DNA of 64,000 bases, taken from Stieleria bergensis. GTDB taxonomy: Bacteria > Planctomycetota > Planctomycetia > Pirellulales > Pirellulaceae. Shown here piece by piece: positions 1 to 7,153 of the stretch. The first letter of the stretch is position 1, and every line of letters begins with the position of its first letter. The stretch spans positions 2,719,086-2,783,085 of the forward strand of contig CP036272.1 in assembly GCA_007745635.1 (NCBI GenBank), given 5' to 3'. Position numbers and translations under genes: made by a program. The notes beneath the pieces are model-generated. The model saw nothing but the letters and a program-made list of their open reading frames with translations, was not told where the DNA came from and did no database searches.

Positions 1-207
1 GGAACCGTTGATTCAATCGGTGTAGTTTCCAATGGCAATGAGGATTGCGTACCCATCATTCGGGCCGTCTGCGATAAGCTCGATCTCAGGATGGTGGATC
101 ACCAGAGCGGGGAAGTTGTCGATTTCGAGCAGGAGCCAGTACGGAGCGTGGAGGAGTATCGGGCGTTCCGTGATCGTGCTCTTCGGAAAGGGGATAAAGC
201 AGATTGA
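1..207 (+). CDS. C-terminal part of an unrecognised protein, cut by the window edge
   Basis: The frame is open from base 1 to a TGA at 205-207 and gives 68 residues rich in charged and hydrophobic positions in a normal coding pattern, including VVSNGNEDCVPIIRAVCDKL and a charged tail ending RALRKGDKAD. I do not recognise the family. The stop overlaps the TTG start of the next small membrane protein gene in a TTGA arrangement, which suggests that the two are translated from one message. The N-terminus lies outside the window, so neither start nor full length can be given. Confidence 0.6.
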   Translation, partial: GTVDSIGVVSNGNEDCVPIIRAVCDKLDLRMVDHQSGEVVDFEQEPVRSVEEYRAFRDRALRKGDKAD

Positions 208-416
208 GCACTTGGATGACCGCCGCAGCAATTCTGGTGTTCGCTGCCATCTCCGTAATGATCCTGACCGAAGTGCTCCGATCCGTGATTCATGCACGAC
301 GAAAGAGCAAGGATGGTCTTGGTGGCACTCCAGACATTGCAATGTGGGGCAGTCTAATCTGCATCGGCTTGATGATCGCCGCTGCTATTTGCGGGATAGT
401 AAGTCTAATGACATGA
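204..416 (+). CDS. Small two-helix membrane protein
   Basis: This is a 70-residue ORF. It has one hydrophobic helix near residues 5-25 (TAAAILVFAAISVMILTEVL), a short basic loop (HARRKSK) and a second helix near residues 47-68. The proposed TTG start overlaps the TGA of the upstream partial gene and follows an AAGGGG stretch at a usable distance; an ATG four codons later is an alternative. Position of charges suggests the loop is cytoplasmic. There is no family assignment. The pairing with the upstream gene is the only context available. Confidence 0.5.
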   Translation: MSTWMTAAAILVFAAISVMILTEVLRSVIHARRKSKDGLGGTPDIAMWGSLICIGLMIAAAICGIVSLMT

Positions 417-429
417 TTTTGGCACCCAA

Positions 430-828
430 TCAATCTTCTCCACTGGCCATATGAATCAATTCCCAGACATGTCCGTCGAGGTCTTGGAATCCGTGCCCGT
501 ACATGAAGCCGTGGTCCTTCGGTTCCTTGTATGTCGAACCGCCCAACTCGACCGCCTTTGAGACCATGTCGTCAACTTGCTCTCGGCTGTCAAGCGAGAG
601 ACACAGCAGAACTTCGGTGCTTTCTTTGGCGTCGGCAATCTTCTTTGGAACAAACTCTTCAAACTTCTTGTGCGTGAGAAGCATGACGCAGATTTCTTCA
701 CTGACAATCATGCAGGTGGCGGTTTCGTCCGTAAAGCGTGTGTCAAATGCGTAACCAAGGCCCGTGAAGAACTCAATGGACTTCTGGAGATCGGCAACGG
801 GCAGGTGGATGAAGATTTTGGCAGGCAT
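430..828 (-). CDS. VOC-family protein (glyoxalase/bleomycin resistance fold)
   Basis: This 132-residue protein has the pattern of single-domain VOC proteins. It opens with KIFIHLPVADLQKSIEFF, continues with a CLSLDSREQVDDMV stretch and closes with GFQDLDGHVWELIHM, where the conserved final-strand Glu of the metal site lies. VOC proteins bind a divalent metal and act as isomerases, dioxygenases or drug-binding proteins; the substrate cannot be read from sequence. I start it at ATG 828 (MPAKIF), where the family homology begins, instead of the longer in-frame start at 888. It is a stand-alone gene of cargo type. Confidence 0.85.
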   Translation of the reverse strand: MPAKIFIHLPVADLQKSIEFFTGLGYAFDTRFTDETATCMIVSEEICVMLLTHKKFEEFVPKKIADAKESTEVLLCLSLDSREQVDDMVSKAVELGGSTYKEPKDHGFMYGHGFQDLDGHVWELIHMASGED

Positions 829-939
829 GGGTAAGGGATTAAGTGTGGATGGAGTTAAACGGGAGACAATGACGCAACCTGTTTTCACAGAACACCCAGG
901 TTTTCTCAGTCAAGTTTGGGTTCTTGAGGCCCATTGCGG

Positions 940-1746
940 TCACTTGTGGTAATACGTTGGGCGACTCCAGAATCGTAGTTCATTCGCAGACAACACCGAC
1001 CCTGAAAATGTCAGCTTAATAGTACCCATGTCGAACACAGGAAAATCAAGGAATGAGAATACGGGATGGGTCAGTGCCTCTCTCGGAATCTGTTCGTACC
1101 AGTGTTCAAGGAATCCTTCACAAGAATAGAACTGACCGATCCGATTCAGTTCTTCTTCAACAAACCCAGCTAAGCAGCCAACAACGTTTGAATCGCAACT
1201 ACGATCAGACCATGTGAGTGAGAGACTGTCTTCAGTTGAAGTTTCCCCACAGCATATTCTGACGCAGGATACAAACCCGTCTTCAAGCGGCTTTTCTGTC
1301 ATCGATTGCTGGGCGAAAAAGGGACGATTCACGTCCCAGCCAAAATGTTGAAGCCACGCTGAAATGTCATCTTCGGGCTTTTGCTGAGCGGTGTAGTGGG
1401 AACTGGAGATCAACACGTTCCCACAATGAAGTCTTACGGGAGGCTGCGGTGGATCATCCAGATCATGGTATTGCTTTGCCCACCGAAGGCAGCGGGATGC
1501 CGCCGCAATCTTCTCAGGACTGTCATCCATCCAGTGCTGATCCACCGTCAAATCGATATCGAAGTTTTCGAGAATGAGCAGACCGCTACGAAGTTGTATG
1601 ATGCGAAGTTCTCGCAGTCCATCAGGCAGCATTGGCTTCGTACCAAATTTGAACTGGTATTCTGCGTCGGGCACGAGAGAATCGCCACTGGAGTCGGTCG
1701 CAGTCGCCTTCGGTTTGCCGAGAAGTTTAGAAAGCCATTTTCGCAT
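940..1746 (-). CDS. Hypothetical protein, 268 aa
   Basis: I do not recognise this protein. It starts with a short basic, amphipathic segment (MRKWLSKLLGKPKA) followed by a globular region with ordinary soluble composition. It has several Cys residues in the middle (CVRICCGE) and no signal peptide or transmembrane helix that I can see. It ends 15 bases before the cupin gene's stop codon region on the same strand and may be co-transcribed from it. It could be an immunity-type or SMI1-like cargo protein, but nothing in the sequence proves that. Confidence 0.6.
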   Translation of the reverse strand: MRKWLSKLLGKPKATATDSSGDSLVPDAEYQFKFGTKPMLPDGLRELRIIQLRSGLLILENFDIDLTVDQHWMDDSPEKIAAASRCLRWAKQYHDLDDPPQPPVRLHCGNVLISSSHYTAQQKPEDDISAWLQHFGWDVNRPFFAQQSMTEKPLEDGFVSCVRICCGETSTEDSLSLTWSDRSCDSNVVGCLAGFVEEELNRIGQFYSCEGFLEHWYEQIPREALTHPVFSFLDFPVFDMGTIKLTFSGSVLSANELRFWSRPTYYHK

Positions 1747-1760
1747 TTTATAACACTCTC

Positions 1761-2234
1761 TTACGGCACTTTGATCTCGACGCCGTAGCGGGGTGCAGCT
1801 TTCAGCAGCTTCTTGATTTCAGCTTCACTTGGCGGCGGCGCTGTCGTCGCATCGTCATCAAGCTGCGTTCCAACCTCGAAGAACATCTCCTCCAATCCGG
1901 CTGGTGCGAGTGAGATCAGCAAACGAGCGGTCTTGTCGCTTTCGTTCTTGAAACTGTGCAGGCTTCCGACCGGCATGTTGAGAAAGGTTCCTTCACCGGC
2001 AACGATTCGATCGTCACCAAATTGGAATGTCATCTCACCCTCAAGGACGAGGAACGATTCTTCCTCCCGGCTGTGGATGTGCGGTGGAGGACCGCTACCG
2101 GGAGGCACGATGGCCTCGAACGTGGTGTATTTCCCGTCCGTCTCCTCCCCCGTGGCAAGGAATCGGTAAACGTCACCGACAATGCCGATCCTTCTGCCTT
2201 CGCCGGGATTTCGGATGGTTGCTGGGTGGTTCAT
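1761..2234 (-). CDS. Cupin-domain protein
   Basis: This 157-residue single-domain cupin has cupin motif 1 around residues 55-75 (PPHIHSREEESFLVLEGEM, giving the His-His-Glu metal ligands) and motif 2 near residues 92-105 (FLNMPVGSLHSFKN, giving the second-strand His). Such proteins are small metal-dependent oxygenases, isomerases or binding proteins of many substrates. The ATG at 2234 is preferred over TTG at 2240 because GGGAG lies 8 bases upstream of the ATG. The downstream neighbour on the same strand is the unknown 268-residue protein. Confidence 0.8.
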   Translation of the reverse strand: MNHPATIRNPGEGRRIGIVGDVYRFLATGEETDGKYTTFEAIVPPGSGPPPHIHSREEESFLVLEGEMTFQFGDDRIVAGEGTFLNMPVGSLHSFKNESDKTARLLISLAPAGLEEMFFEVGTQLDDDATTAPPPSEAEIKKLLKAAPRYGVEIKVP

Positions 2235-2252
2235 CGGCAAGACTCCCTGTGC

Positions 2253-3161
2253 CTAATTCATCGGGTGCTTTTGAAAGAACTTCCACATGGCATCATTGGC
2301 AGAAATGTTCTTTGTTGTCTTCCCAAGAAAACGGACCCTTGAGGGTCCACCCGGCCATGTGTGCCCGCCGCCAACAATCTCGATTAGCACGACCTCGGCC
2401 CCATCCTTTCCGTCGCCATATGTCTTGCGAATGATTGATGTGCCGTCGTCTATTTTTGGCTGCTGCTTCGTGACTACGGGTTCTTCATTGCATCCGTTTG
2501 CCTTCACCCAAGCGTTGATCGAATGCTCAACCGAGTAAAAGTCGGTGCCCGACACACCTTTACCTTTGCCGCCCTTGAACGGAGCGTTCTCATCATCCGT
2601 CCCATGGAAATGAATAACTGGCACTGGCCGTTTCGGATTGCAGGTCTGGGTTCCCATCGGCCCACCAACTGGAGCAATGGCGGCGATCCGTTCTGAAAGC
2701 TCCGAGGCAAGTCGGTAGGTGATAATCCCTCCATTCGACATCCCCGTGGCAAAGACCCGTTTCTCATCGACGTTGACCACGGTTGCGAGGTCGTCGAGTA
2801 ACTGACTCGTGAATTCAACGTCGTCCACCTTGTTACGCATGGCGTAGCCACAGCAGTTGCCACCATTGAACGTGAGCAGCTTCTCAAACCGTCCGGTCCC
2901 AGCGGGATAGACGGCGATGAAACCGGCTTCATCGGATTTCGCATTCATCCCACTGAAGCGGATCATCGACTGTGGATTAGCGCCGCCGCCGTGAAAGACC
3001 AGCACCACCGGCGATGACTTGTCGTGGTCGTAGTTTGGCGGGACGTGAACGATGTAGCTGCGTTCGATGTTGCCAACCGTCAATGTCCGTGTGTGATCGC
3101 CGGGACCAAGTGGATCGGGGGCGAGCAGTAAGAGAAACAGCACAGATTGAATAGCGGTCAT
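2253..3161 (-). CDS. Secreted esterase of the PHB-depolymerase/feruloyl esterase (LpqC-like) family
   Basis: This 302-residue protein has a short hydrophobic N-terminus (IQSVLFLLLLAP) that looks like a signal peptide. The alpha/beta hydrolase core follows, with an oxyanion strand VVLVFHGGGANPQSM near residue 55, the nucleophile elbow ATGMSNGG (Ser near residue 147) and a C-terminal GGGHTWPGG that supplies the catalytic His. The order of motifs matches the LpqC/esterase-PHB family, which cleaves extracellular ester-linked polymers or feruloyl esters. The true substrate is not known. It sits 19 bases upstream of the cupin gene on the same strand. Confidence 0.85.
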   Translation of the reverse strand: MTAIQSVLFLLLLAPDPLGPGDHTRTLTVGNIERSYIVHVPPNYDHDKSSPVVLVFHGGGANPQSMIRFSGMNAKSDEAGFIAVYPAGTGRFEKLLTFNGGNCCGYAMRNKVDDVEFTSQLLDDLATVVNVDEKRVFATGMSNGGIITYRLASELSERIAAIAPVGGPMGTQTCNPKRPVPVIHFHGTDDENAPFKGGKGKGVSGTDFYSVEHSINAWVKANGCNEEPVVTKQQPKIDDGTSIIRKTYGDGKDGAEVVLIEIVGGGHTWPGGPSRVRFLGKTTKNISANDAMWKFFQKHPMN

Positions 3162-3182
3162 CGTCGAAATCCTTGGTCACAA

Positions 3183-3713
3183 TCAGGGGTAGAGCAATTC
3201 CTCGGCGATTTCCCGCACACGATCCATTGTAACGCCATCACGTTGTTCGATTGATAATGGGTGATCCGTTGCTTCCAACTCAACGAACGGTCGCTGCCCA
3301 ACGGGGCGAGTATGAATTTGCGTCTTTAAGCTCATCGTCTCCGGGTAAAGAGGCAGCGATGTGGACAGCCAGCCGAAGAACGGCGGCTCGGACTCACGGC
3401 CTTCCTGCTCCCAAATTTCGTGACAACGCTTCAGGCTGTCATTGCTTAGCGAAGCCCACACACCCCAGATGAAAGGCTCATCGTTGCCAATGACCGGCAA
3501 CTCCAAACAACCACGAATGAAGAAGAACTCATCATCGATCACGCACAGGTCTTCAGTCAACTCGCAGCGTGATTCTCGTTCGTCTTCCGGGATGTTGTTG
3601 TAGATCGTCGGAGCGTTTGCGCCGAATTCCATCGGAAGGTCGTGCCACATGCCGCAAGTGGCACAGTGAAAGCCTGTTGCCTTCTGGTCAAATTCTTGCT
3701 CGTCGGTGCTCAT
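3183..3713 (-). CDS. DUF2199-domain protein
   Basis: The 176-residue product has the DUF2199 hallmarks in order: FHCATCGMWHDLPMEFG near residue 15 (a CxxC plus HxxLP start), the CELTEDLCVIDDEFFFIRG stretch near residue 50, and a WGVWASLSND block near residue 83. DUF2199 proteins are soluble, of unknown function, and common as isolated accessory genes. The ATG overlaps the stop of the upstream alpha/beta hydrolase gene by 4 bases (ATGA), so translation is probably coupled to it. Confidence 0.85.
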   Translation of the reverse strand: MSTDEQEFDQKATGFHCATCGMWHDLPMEFGANAPTIYNNIPEDERESRCELTEDLCVIDDEFFFIRGCLELPVIGNDEPFIWGVWASLSNDSLKRCHEIWEQEGRESEPPFFGWLSTSLPLYPETMSLKTQIHTRPVGQRPFVELEATDHPLSIEQRDGVTMDRVREIAEELLYP

Positions 3714-4501
3714 GGCCGAATCGACTCCACGAACTTCTTGAGCGCATCAAGATACTCGCTCACGTTCGCTCGAAAGATCGTGTTGTGGTTGCCTCTCGGG
3801 AATCGAACTAGCCGCTTTTGACGTGAGCCCGCCCATTTGTGACTGCGTTCGGCGTGCGAGATGTCGATCAAGCCATCGTTCTCGGTGTGAAGCGTGAGCA
3901 ACGGATGCGTGTACCCCGACAACTTTTTTTTGTGATTGAAGTATCGCTTCACTTCCGTCTTTACGGCAGCTTCATCGAATCCTGCCGACTCCAAATCCGC
4001 ATAGGTCAGGAATCGTTCTGAGGGGTCGGCGATGCCACTTTCAATTATCAGGCCAGCGATGTTCGGCTGACGATGAGCCAACTCGATGGCGTAAAGCGAA
4101 CCGATGGACCGACCGAAGACGATGGCTGTCTCTGGTGAAACATCAGCAGCCGTCATTGCTGCTTCACCGTCACCGAGCATTGCAACTAGCTTTGCTTCGC
4201 CGGTCGATTCGCCGTATTCTCGATACTCAACAAACAGAGAATTCAGGCCCATGTCAGCGAACACGTCCGCCATGAATGGAACGTGGTCCGCAACTGCCTC
4301 TCCGTTTCCGTGGAAGTGAATTATCGTGAGAGCCTCGGTATCGAGGATCTTCCGATAACACGCCAATTCAGCAGCATCAGATTTGACGATGAACGGATCG
4401 GCGACGGTTCGATCCTGTGGAAACAAGTAGCGTCCGCTGATTGCCGGATCATCAAGAATGCTCTTCACTTCTGCAAATCCTGTCGCTCGGTTTTGTCTCA
4501 A
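3710..4501 (-). CDS. Alpha/beta hydrolase
   Basis: This cytoplasmic hydrolase of about 263 residues has an oxyanion strand IIHFHGNGEAVADH, a YREYGESTG segment typical of the BEM46/YqkD-like group, the nucleophile elbow FGRSIGSLYA, an acid in LLTLHTENDGLID and a catalytic His in RGNHNTIF near the C-terminus. It lacks a signal peptide. The annotated TTG start has no clear ribosome site; a GTG at 4468 preceded by AGGA is a good alternative. Substrate unknown. It is coupled to the DUF2199 gene downstream. Confidence 0.8.
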   Translation of the reverse strand: MRQNRATGFAEVKSILDDPAISGRYLFPQDRTVADPFIVKSDAAELACYRKILDTEALTIIHFHGNGEAVADHVPFMADVFADMGLNSLFVEYREYGESTGEAKLVAMLGDGEAAMTAADVSPETAIVFGRSIGSLYAIELAHRQPNIAGLIIESGIADPSERFLTYADLESAGFDEAAVKTEVKRYFNHKKKLSGYTHPLLTLHTENDGLIDISHAERSHKWAGSRQKRLVRFPRGNHNTIFRANVSEYLDALKKFVESIRP

Positions 4502-4579
4502 TAAGCGTCATGTCTTGTTCTGATGGACAAGAACATCGCATCGTCGGTTGAATATTTATTCGTGCCCACTCCATTCACT

Positions 4580-4723
4580 TCACAGATGCTTTTGTTTGCT
4601 TGCTGTCAAAGCTAATTTCTCGCAAGCATTCAGCATTTTCTCAAGCGGCTCTTTATCGGCCAACCGGTGATCGTTGCCGACTGCAATTAGCGTCTCGGTG
4701 ACCAGCGAGAAGTCGTCGGTCAC
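4580..4723 (-). CDS. Small ORF A, 47 aa, paralogue of the ORF at 4956-5075
   Basis: A GTG start overlaps the TGA of the DUF6487 gene (GTGA), and the frame runs 47 codons to TGA at 4580. The product contains VGNDHRLADKEPLEKMLNAC and then EKL. The same pattern (VGADHHRLADLEPLKAMLEA, then CEKL) is found 230 bases upstream on the other side of the DUF6487 gene. Conservation between two copies at the protein level argues that the frame is or was coding. The function is unknown; it may be the tail of a longer family. Confidence 0.5.
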   Translation of the reverse strand: MTDDFSLVTETLIAVGNDHRLADKEPLEKMLNACEKLALTASKQKHL

Positions 4724-4959
4724 TCATCGTCAGGCACCTGAGCGTAAAACCGCAAGACCCCGCATCCAGTGCAGCGGTAGGCGGTGATGGGGACGAACTC
4801 TTTCTTATCGACCTTTACGCCGGTCTTCATTCCTAACAAGTGTGATGGCTCCGGCTCTCCTCTGTGCCAGACCATTTGTGCAATCGCTGCATAAGCAAAG
4901 TCGGGAACGAAGCCCTTCTCCATCGCTGTTCCACAATCTGGACATGTCGATTCGCTCAT
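4720..4959 (-). CDS. DUF6487-like zinc-ribbon protein, 79 aa
   Basis: This small protein begins STCPDCGTAMEKGFVPDFAY and ends with a second CxxC in YRCTGCGVLRFYAQ. Two CxxC knuckles about 48 residues apart form a likely structural zinc site. The CPDCG-x-ME-x-GF start and short size match the DUF6487 family of unknown function. The ATG at 4959 has GGAG eight bases upstream and was chosen over the longer frame from 5004. Its start overlaps the stop of small ORF B and its stop overlaps the start of small ORF A, so the three frames are tightly interlocked. Confidence 0.7.
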   Translation of the reverse strand: MSESTCPDCGTAMEKGFVPDFAYAAIAQMVWHRGEPEPSHLLGMKTGVKVDKKEFVPITAYRCTGCGVLRFYAQVPDDE

Positions 4960-5075
4960 TCGTTTTCTCCAGTTACGAGATTCTGACTTTTCAGTTTTTC
5001 GCACGCTTCCAACATCGCCTTCAGTGGCTCAAGATCGGCCAACCTATGGTGGTCAGCCCCGACTTCACAACTAAC
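4956..5075 (-). pseudogene. Small ORF B, second copy of the 4580-4723 family, without a normal start
   Basis: The frame ending at TGA 4958-4956 encodes VGADHHRLADLEPLKAMLEA and CEKL, clearly related to small ORF A. Reading upstream, I find no ATG, GTG or TTG in this frame before it runs into the EF-hand gene. It is therefore either a decayed copy or a segment initiated at a non-standard codon or by frameshift from the EF-hand gene. I call it a remnant with moderate confidence. Start coordinate is only where similarity becomes plausible. Confidence 0.4.
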
Positions 5076-5454
5076 TTTCGTTGCGATGGTTCTGAGGGTC
5101 TTTGCTTCCGATGTCGGTTCCGTAGTCGTCGATTTCGGCCTGCGTTACGGTTTCATCTTGATTTGTGTCAGCGGCATCAAAGTTCCGTAAAAGCTGCTCG
5201 ACATTGCGATGCGGCTGTTGGCGTCCAAAGAGGTCCATTTCTTCACGAGTCAGCTTACCGTCTACGTTATGGTCGGCGGCGTCCCACGCCGACCATGCTC
5301 GGCCAGGAGTCCGGTTTGCCCTGTAAAGCGAATACCAAGCCTGTGAGACGTAGACGTAACCGCAGACACCAATGAGTAGCACGCCCACCATCGTCAACTG
5401 CCATTTCCAGCGTCGGAGGCTCGCAATATCGGATTTCGTGGGCTCGTCATTCAT
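5071..5454 (-). CDS. Membrane-anchored EF-hand protein
   Basis: The 127-residue product has one transmembrane helix near residues 20-40 (WQLTMVGVLLIGVCGYVYVS) followed by an extracytoplasmic part with two EF-hand-like loops. These are DAADHNVDGKLTREEMD and, after a linker, DAADTNQDETVTQAEID, both with Asp/Asn at alternating positions for calcium binding. Paired EF-hands on secreted or anchored proteins are frequent in planctomycetes. I start at MNDEPTKSD (5454); the longer frame from 5550 adds a segment overlapping the HNH gene stop. Function beyond likely calcium binding is unknown. Confidence 0.75.
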   Translation of the reverse strand: MNDEPTKSDIASLRRWKWQLTMVGVLLIGVCGYVYVSQAWYSLYRANRTPGRAWSAWDAADHNVDGKLTREEMDLFGRQQPHRNVEQLLRNFDAADTNQDETVTQAEIDDYGTDIGSKDPQNHRNES

Positions 5455-5546
5455 CGTTCGCAGTCCTGTCAATTTACCGTATAAAAGTGAGTCGATGATC
5501 TCCATTGATCGTGAAATCAAGATAGCCCAGTCGAAGTTAATCCTGA

Positions 5547-5816
5547 TCAATTCAAGCGTTTTCGCTTCCAGTCCAAATACTTGGCGATGTCGGGATGCGA
5601 TTGTAACTTCTCAATCGTGTAGAAATCCCGTCCTAACTCCTTCTCATCTGGAATCAACTCATGCACCGACTCGTGGCACATCTTACAAAGGAGGATCGTT
5701 TGCTGCATCTGCTCCTTGGTGAAGTGCCGCTTCCACCAATTCTTTCGATGGCAGTGTCGGGGGATCAAATGATGTTCGCTGTGAACTTCGTTGCTCCCGC
5801 ATAGCTGGCACGGCAC
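5547..5816 (-). CDS. Small HNH-type zinc-binding protein
   Basis: This is an 89-residue protein with a CxxC at the start (PCQLCGSNEVH), a SEHHLIPRHCHR segment that fits the HNH motif's His pair, and a second knuckle CKMCHESVHELIP. The Cys4 plus HH arrangement is that of small HNH nucleases and HNH-derived binding proteins. It is short and stands alone, without a partner methylase or integrase beside it. Nuclease activity is an inference from the motif only. Confidence 0.65.
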   Translation of the reverse strand: MPCQLCGSNEVHSEHHLIPRHCHRKNWWKRHFTKEQMQQTILLCKMCHESVHELIPDEKELGRDFYTIEKLQSHPDIAKYLDWKRKRLN

Positions 5817-5850
5817 TTGTGTTCTCCATTCAGGTTCGACTTAAATAGAA

Positions 5851-6147
5851 TTAAGGTCGCTTGAGCAACATGACCAGTGGCGTCGTTGCCTTGATGCTGT
5901 GAGGCGTTTTGGCTGCCATCTGAATCCACGTTCCCGGCTTGCCTGCCACTGCCTCTTCGCCGACAGTCAGTTCGGCCTCGCCATTGATGATTTGAATGAT
6001 CGCTGGCAGCGGTGCGACATGTTCTTTGAGACCGAACAATACAACTTTTGCATTGTCGTCGCCGGTCAGCACGATGCTCTGCTTGCCGGTTTCAGGCGGC
6101 TGAAGTTCGTCGGCGAGTTGTCGGATTTGGAAACTGTTAGTAGAGAT
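5851..6147 (-). CDS. Small cupin protein with a possible ATC start
   Basis: The C-terminal part (APLPAIIQIINGEAELTVG, then GKPGTWIQMAAKTPHSIKA) is a one-domain cupin of the kind used as an antioxidant or small-ligand protein. The first standard start is GTG at 6072, but the frame continues upstream with protein-like sequence (SFQIRQLADELQPPETGKQS) that small cupins of this group normally have. An ATC at 6147-6145 follows AAGGAT with an 8-base gap, exactly where an ATG would be expected. Either the start has mutated from ATG or translation uses ATC or the internal GTG. Confidence 0.6.
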   Translation of the reverse strand: MSTNSFQIRQLADELQPPETGKQSIVLTGDDNAKVVLFGLKEHVAPLPAIIQIINGEAELTVGEEAVAGKPGTWIQMAAKTPHSIKATTPLVMLLKRP

Positions 6148-6201
6148 GGTCGGTTATCCTTTGATACAAAGAACCACTCAGAATCGCTAAATACGAATTC
6201 G

Positions 6202-7122
6202 TCATCGAGGCCCACGGTCATCGAACAGTGCTTTGAGTTGGGTACAAACAGGGCCAATTGCCGCAGCCCATTGCCCTTTGTCGACTGGGTTGGAGGGCAT
6301 TGTAAACGAAAGCGGATTCAACCCCTGCAAGTCGCTTGGGAGCTTCAGGTCGATTCCTCTCGGTGTAACCATCACCGTTCGTTCCCTTCCAAGCTGCCCC
6401 ATGAACAACCCAAGTTCAAAAACTACATTGTCCCTTGGGGCAACCTTTCGCTTCTTTCGGGCGGTGACGACATCTTCTCCAGTGACCACGGCGATGGCAA
6501 AGTCAGCAGACATCACTTCTCGCTCAAGGTCTTCCATCGTCTGCTTTGTCAAACCGAACACTTGGTCTGTCCATTTGCTGACGATGCTCTCATGGTGATC
6601 TAGTCCGAGTTGAATCTGCTCCGCAATATGCAGGCTTTCGCTTGAAGAGCAGATGAAGACATTCGGCAACTCATTAGGGCGGCGAATCATGTCATTGCGG
6701 TTACGGAGCCGGTCACAAAGTTCGATGGAAATTCGCCGCCACAAGACCGGGAACTCATCAGCAATGCGAGTAAAGTCTGGCTCGGTTATTTGAGCCACGA
6801 GCGTTGTCTCTTCGGCGATCACGCTTGCACTTCTTCGAGCTTTGCAGTCGATCAATGCCATTTCTCCGACGTGAGTACCATAATTCCGAATTGCCACGGG
6901 CCTTCCATTCGCCTCGATCCGCATTCTTCCCGAGATGATAAAGTACAGGTCGGTATCCTCGCCCTCCTGCGAGATCAACACTGTGTCAGTCGGCAACTCC
7001 GTTAGTATCGCTACCTCAATCAACTGCTCAGCAATCAACTGTTCGCCATTGACTAATTTTTGATTCAGGAAAGCGTCACGCAACCGACGCTTGCCATCGT
7101 CGCCTTGAAATCGTTCGATCAT
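6202..7122 (-). CDS. cNMP-binding TIR effector, PycTIR-like
   Basis: This 306-residue protein has a cyclic-nucleotide-binding domain at about residues 38-145, with phosphate-binding cassette VGEMALIDCKARRSASVIA. A TIR-like nucleotide-binding domain follows at about residues 153-290 (VFICSSSE at the start, DLEREVMSADFAIAVVT, and RDNVVFELGLFMGQLGR). Glu236 in VVFELGLF is the expected catalytic NADase residue. This CAP/CRP plus TIR order is that of Pycsar TIR effectors, which destroy NAD+ when a cyclase-made cCMP or cUMP binds. It is the third gene after a cyclase and an E2-like gene, with a 31-base gap, so it is very probably the effector of that operon. Confidence 0.85.
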   Translation of the reverse strand: MIERFQGDDGKRRLRDAFLNQKLVNGEQLIAEQLIEVAILTELPTDTVLISQEGEDTDLYFIISGRMRIEANGRPVAIRNYGTHVGEMALIDCKARRSASVIAEETTLVAQITEPDFTRIADEFPVLWRRISIELCDRLRNRNDMIRRPNELPNVFICSSSESLHIAEQIQLGLDHHESIVSKWTDQVFGLTKQTMEDLEREVMSADFAIAVVTGEDVVTARKKRKVAPRDNVVFELGLFMGQLGRERTVMVTPRGIDLKLPSDLQGLNPLSFTMPSNPVDKGQWAAAIGPVCTQLKALFDDRGPR

Positions 7123-7153
7123 TCGCTGGTGACTCCAATCGTCCCACGTTGAT

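Noticed and set aside
1..6147. Integron attC sites between the small cargo genes
   Set aside because: I looked for paired core sites (GTTRRRY and its partner) after each gene and found none with consistent spacing; many genes overlap their neighbours, which leaves no room for attC.
6066..6257. Minus-strand ORF between the cupin and cNMP-TIR genes
   Set aside because: It overlaps the true cupin frame, whose upstream part shows family-like sequence, and the tail of the cNMP-TIR gene.
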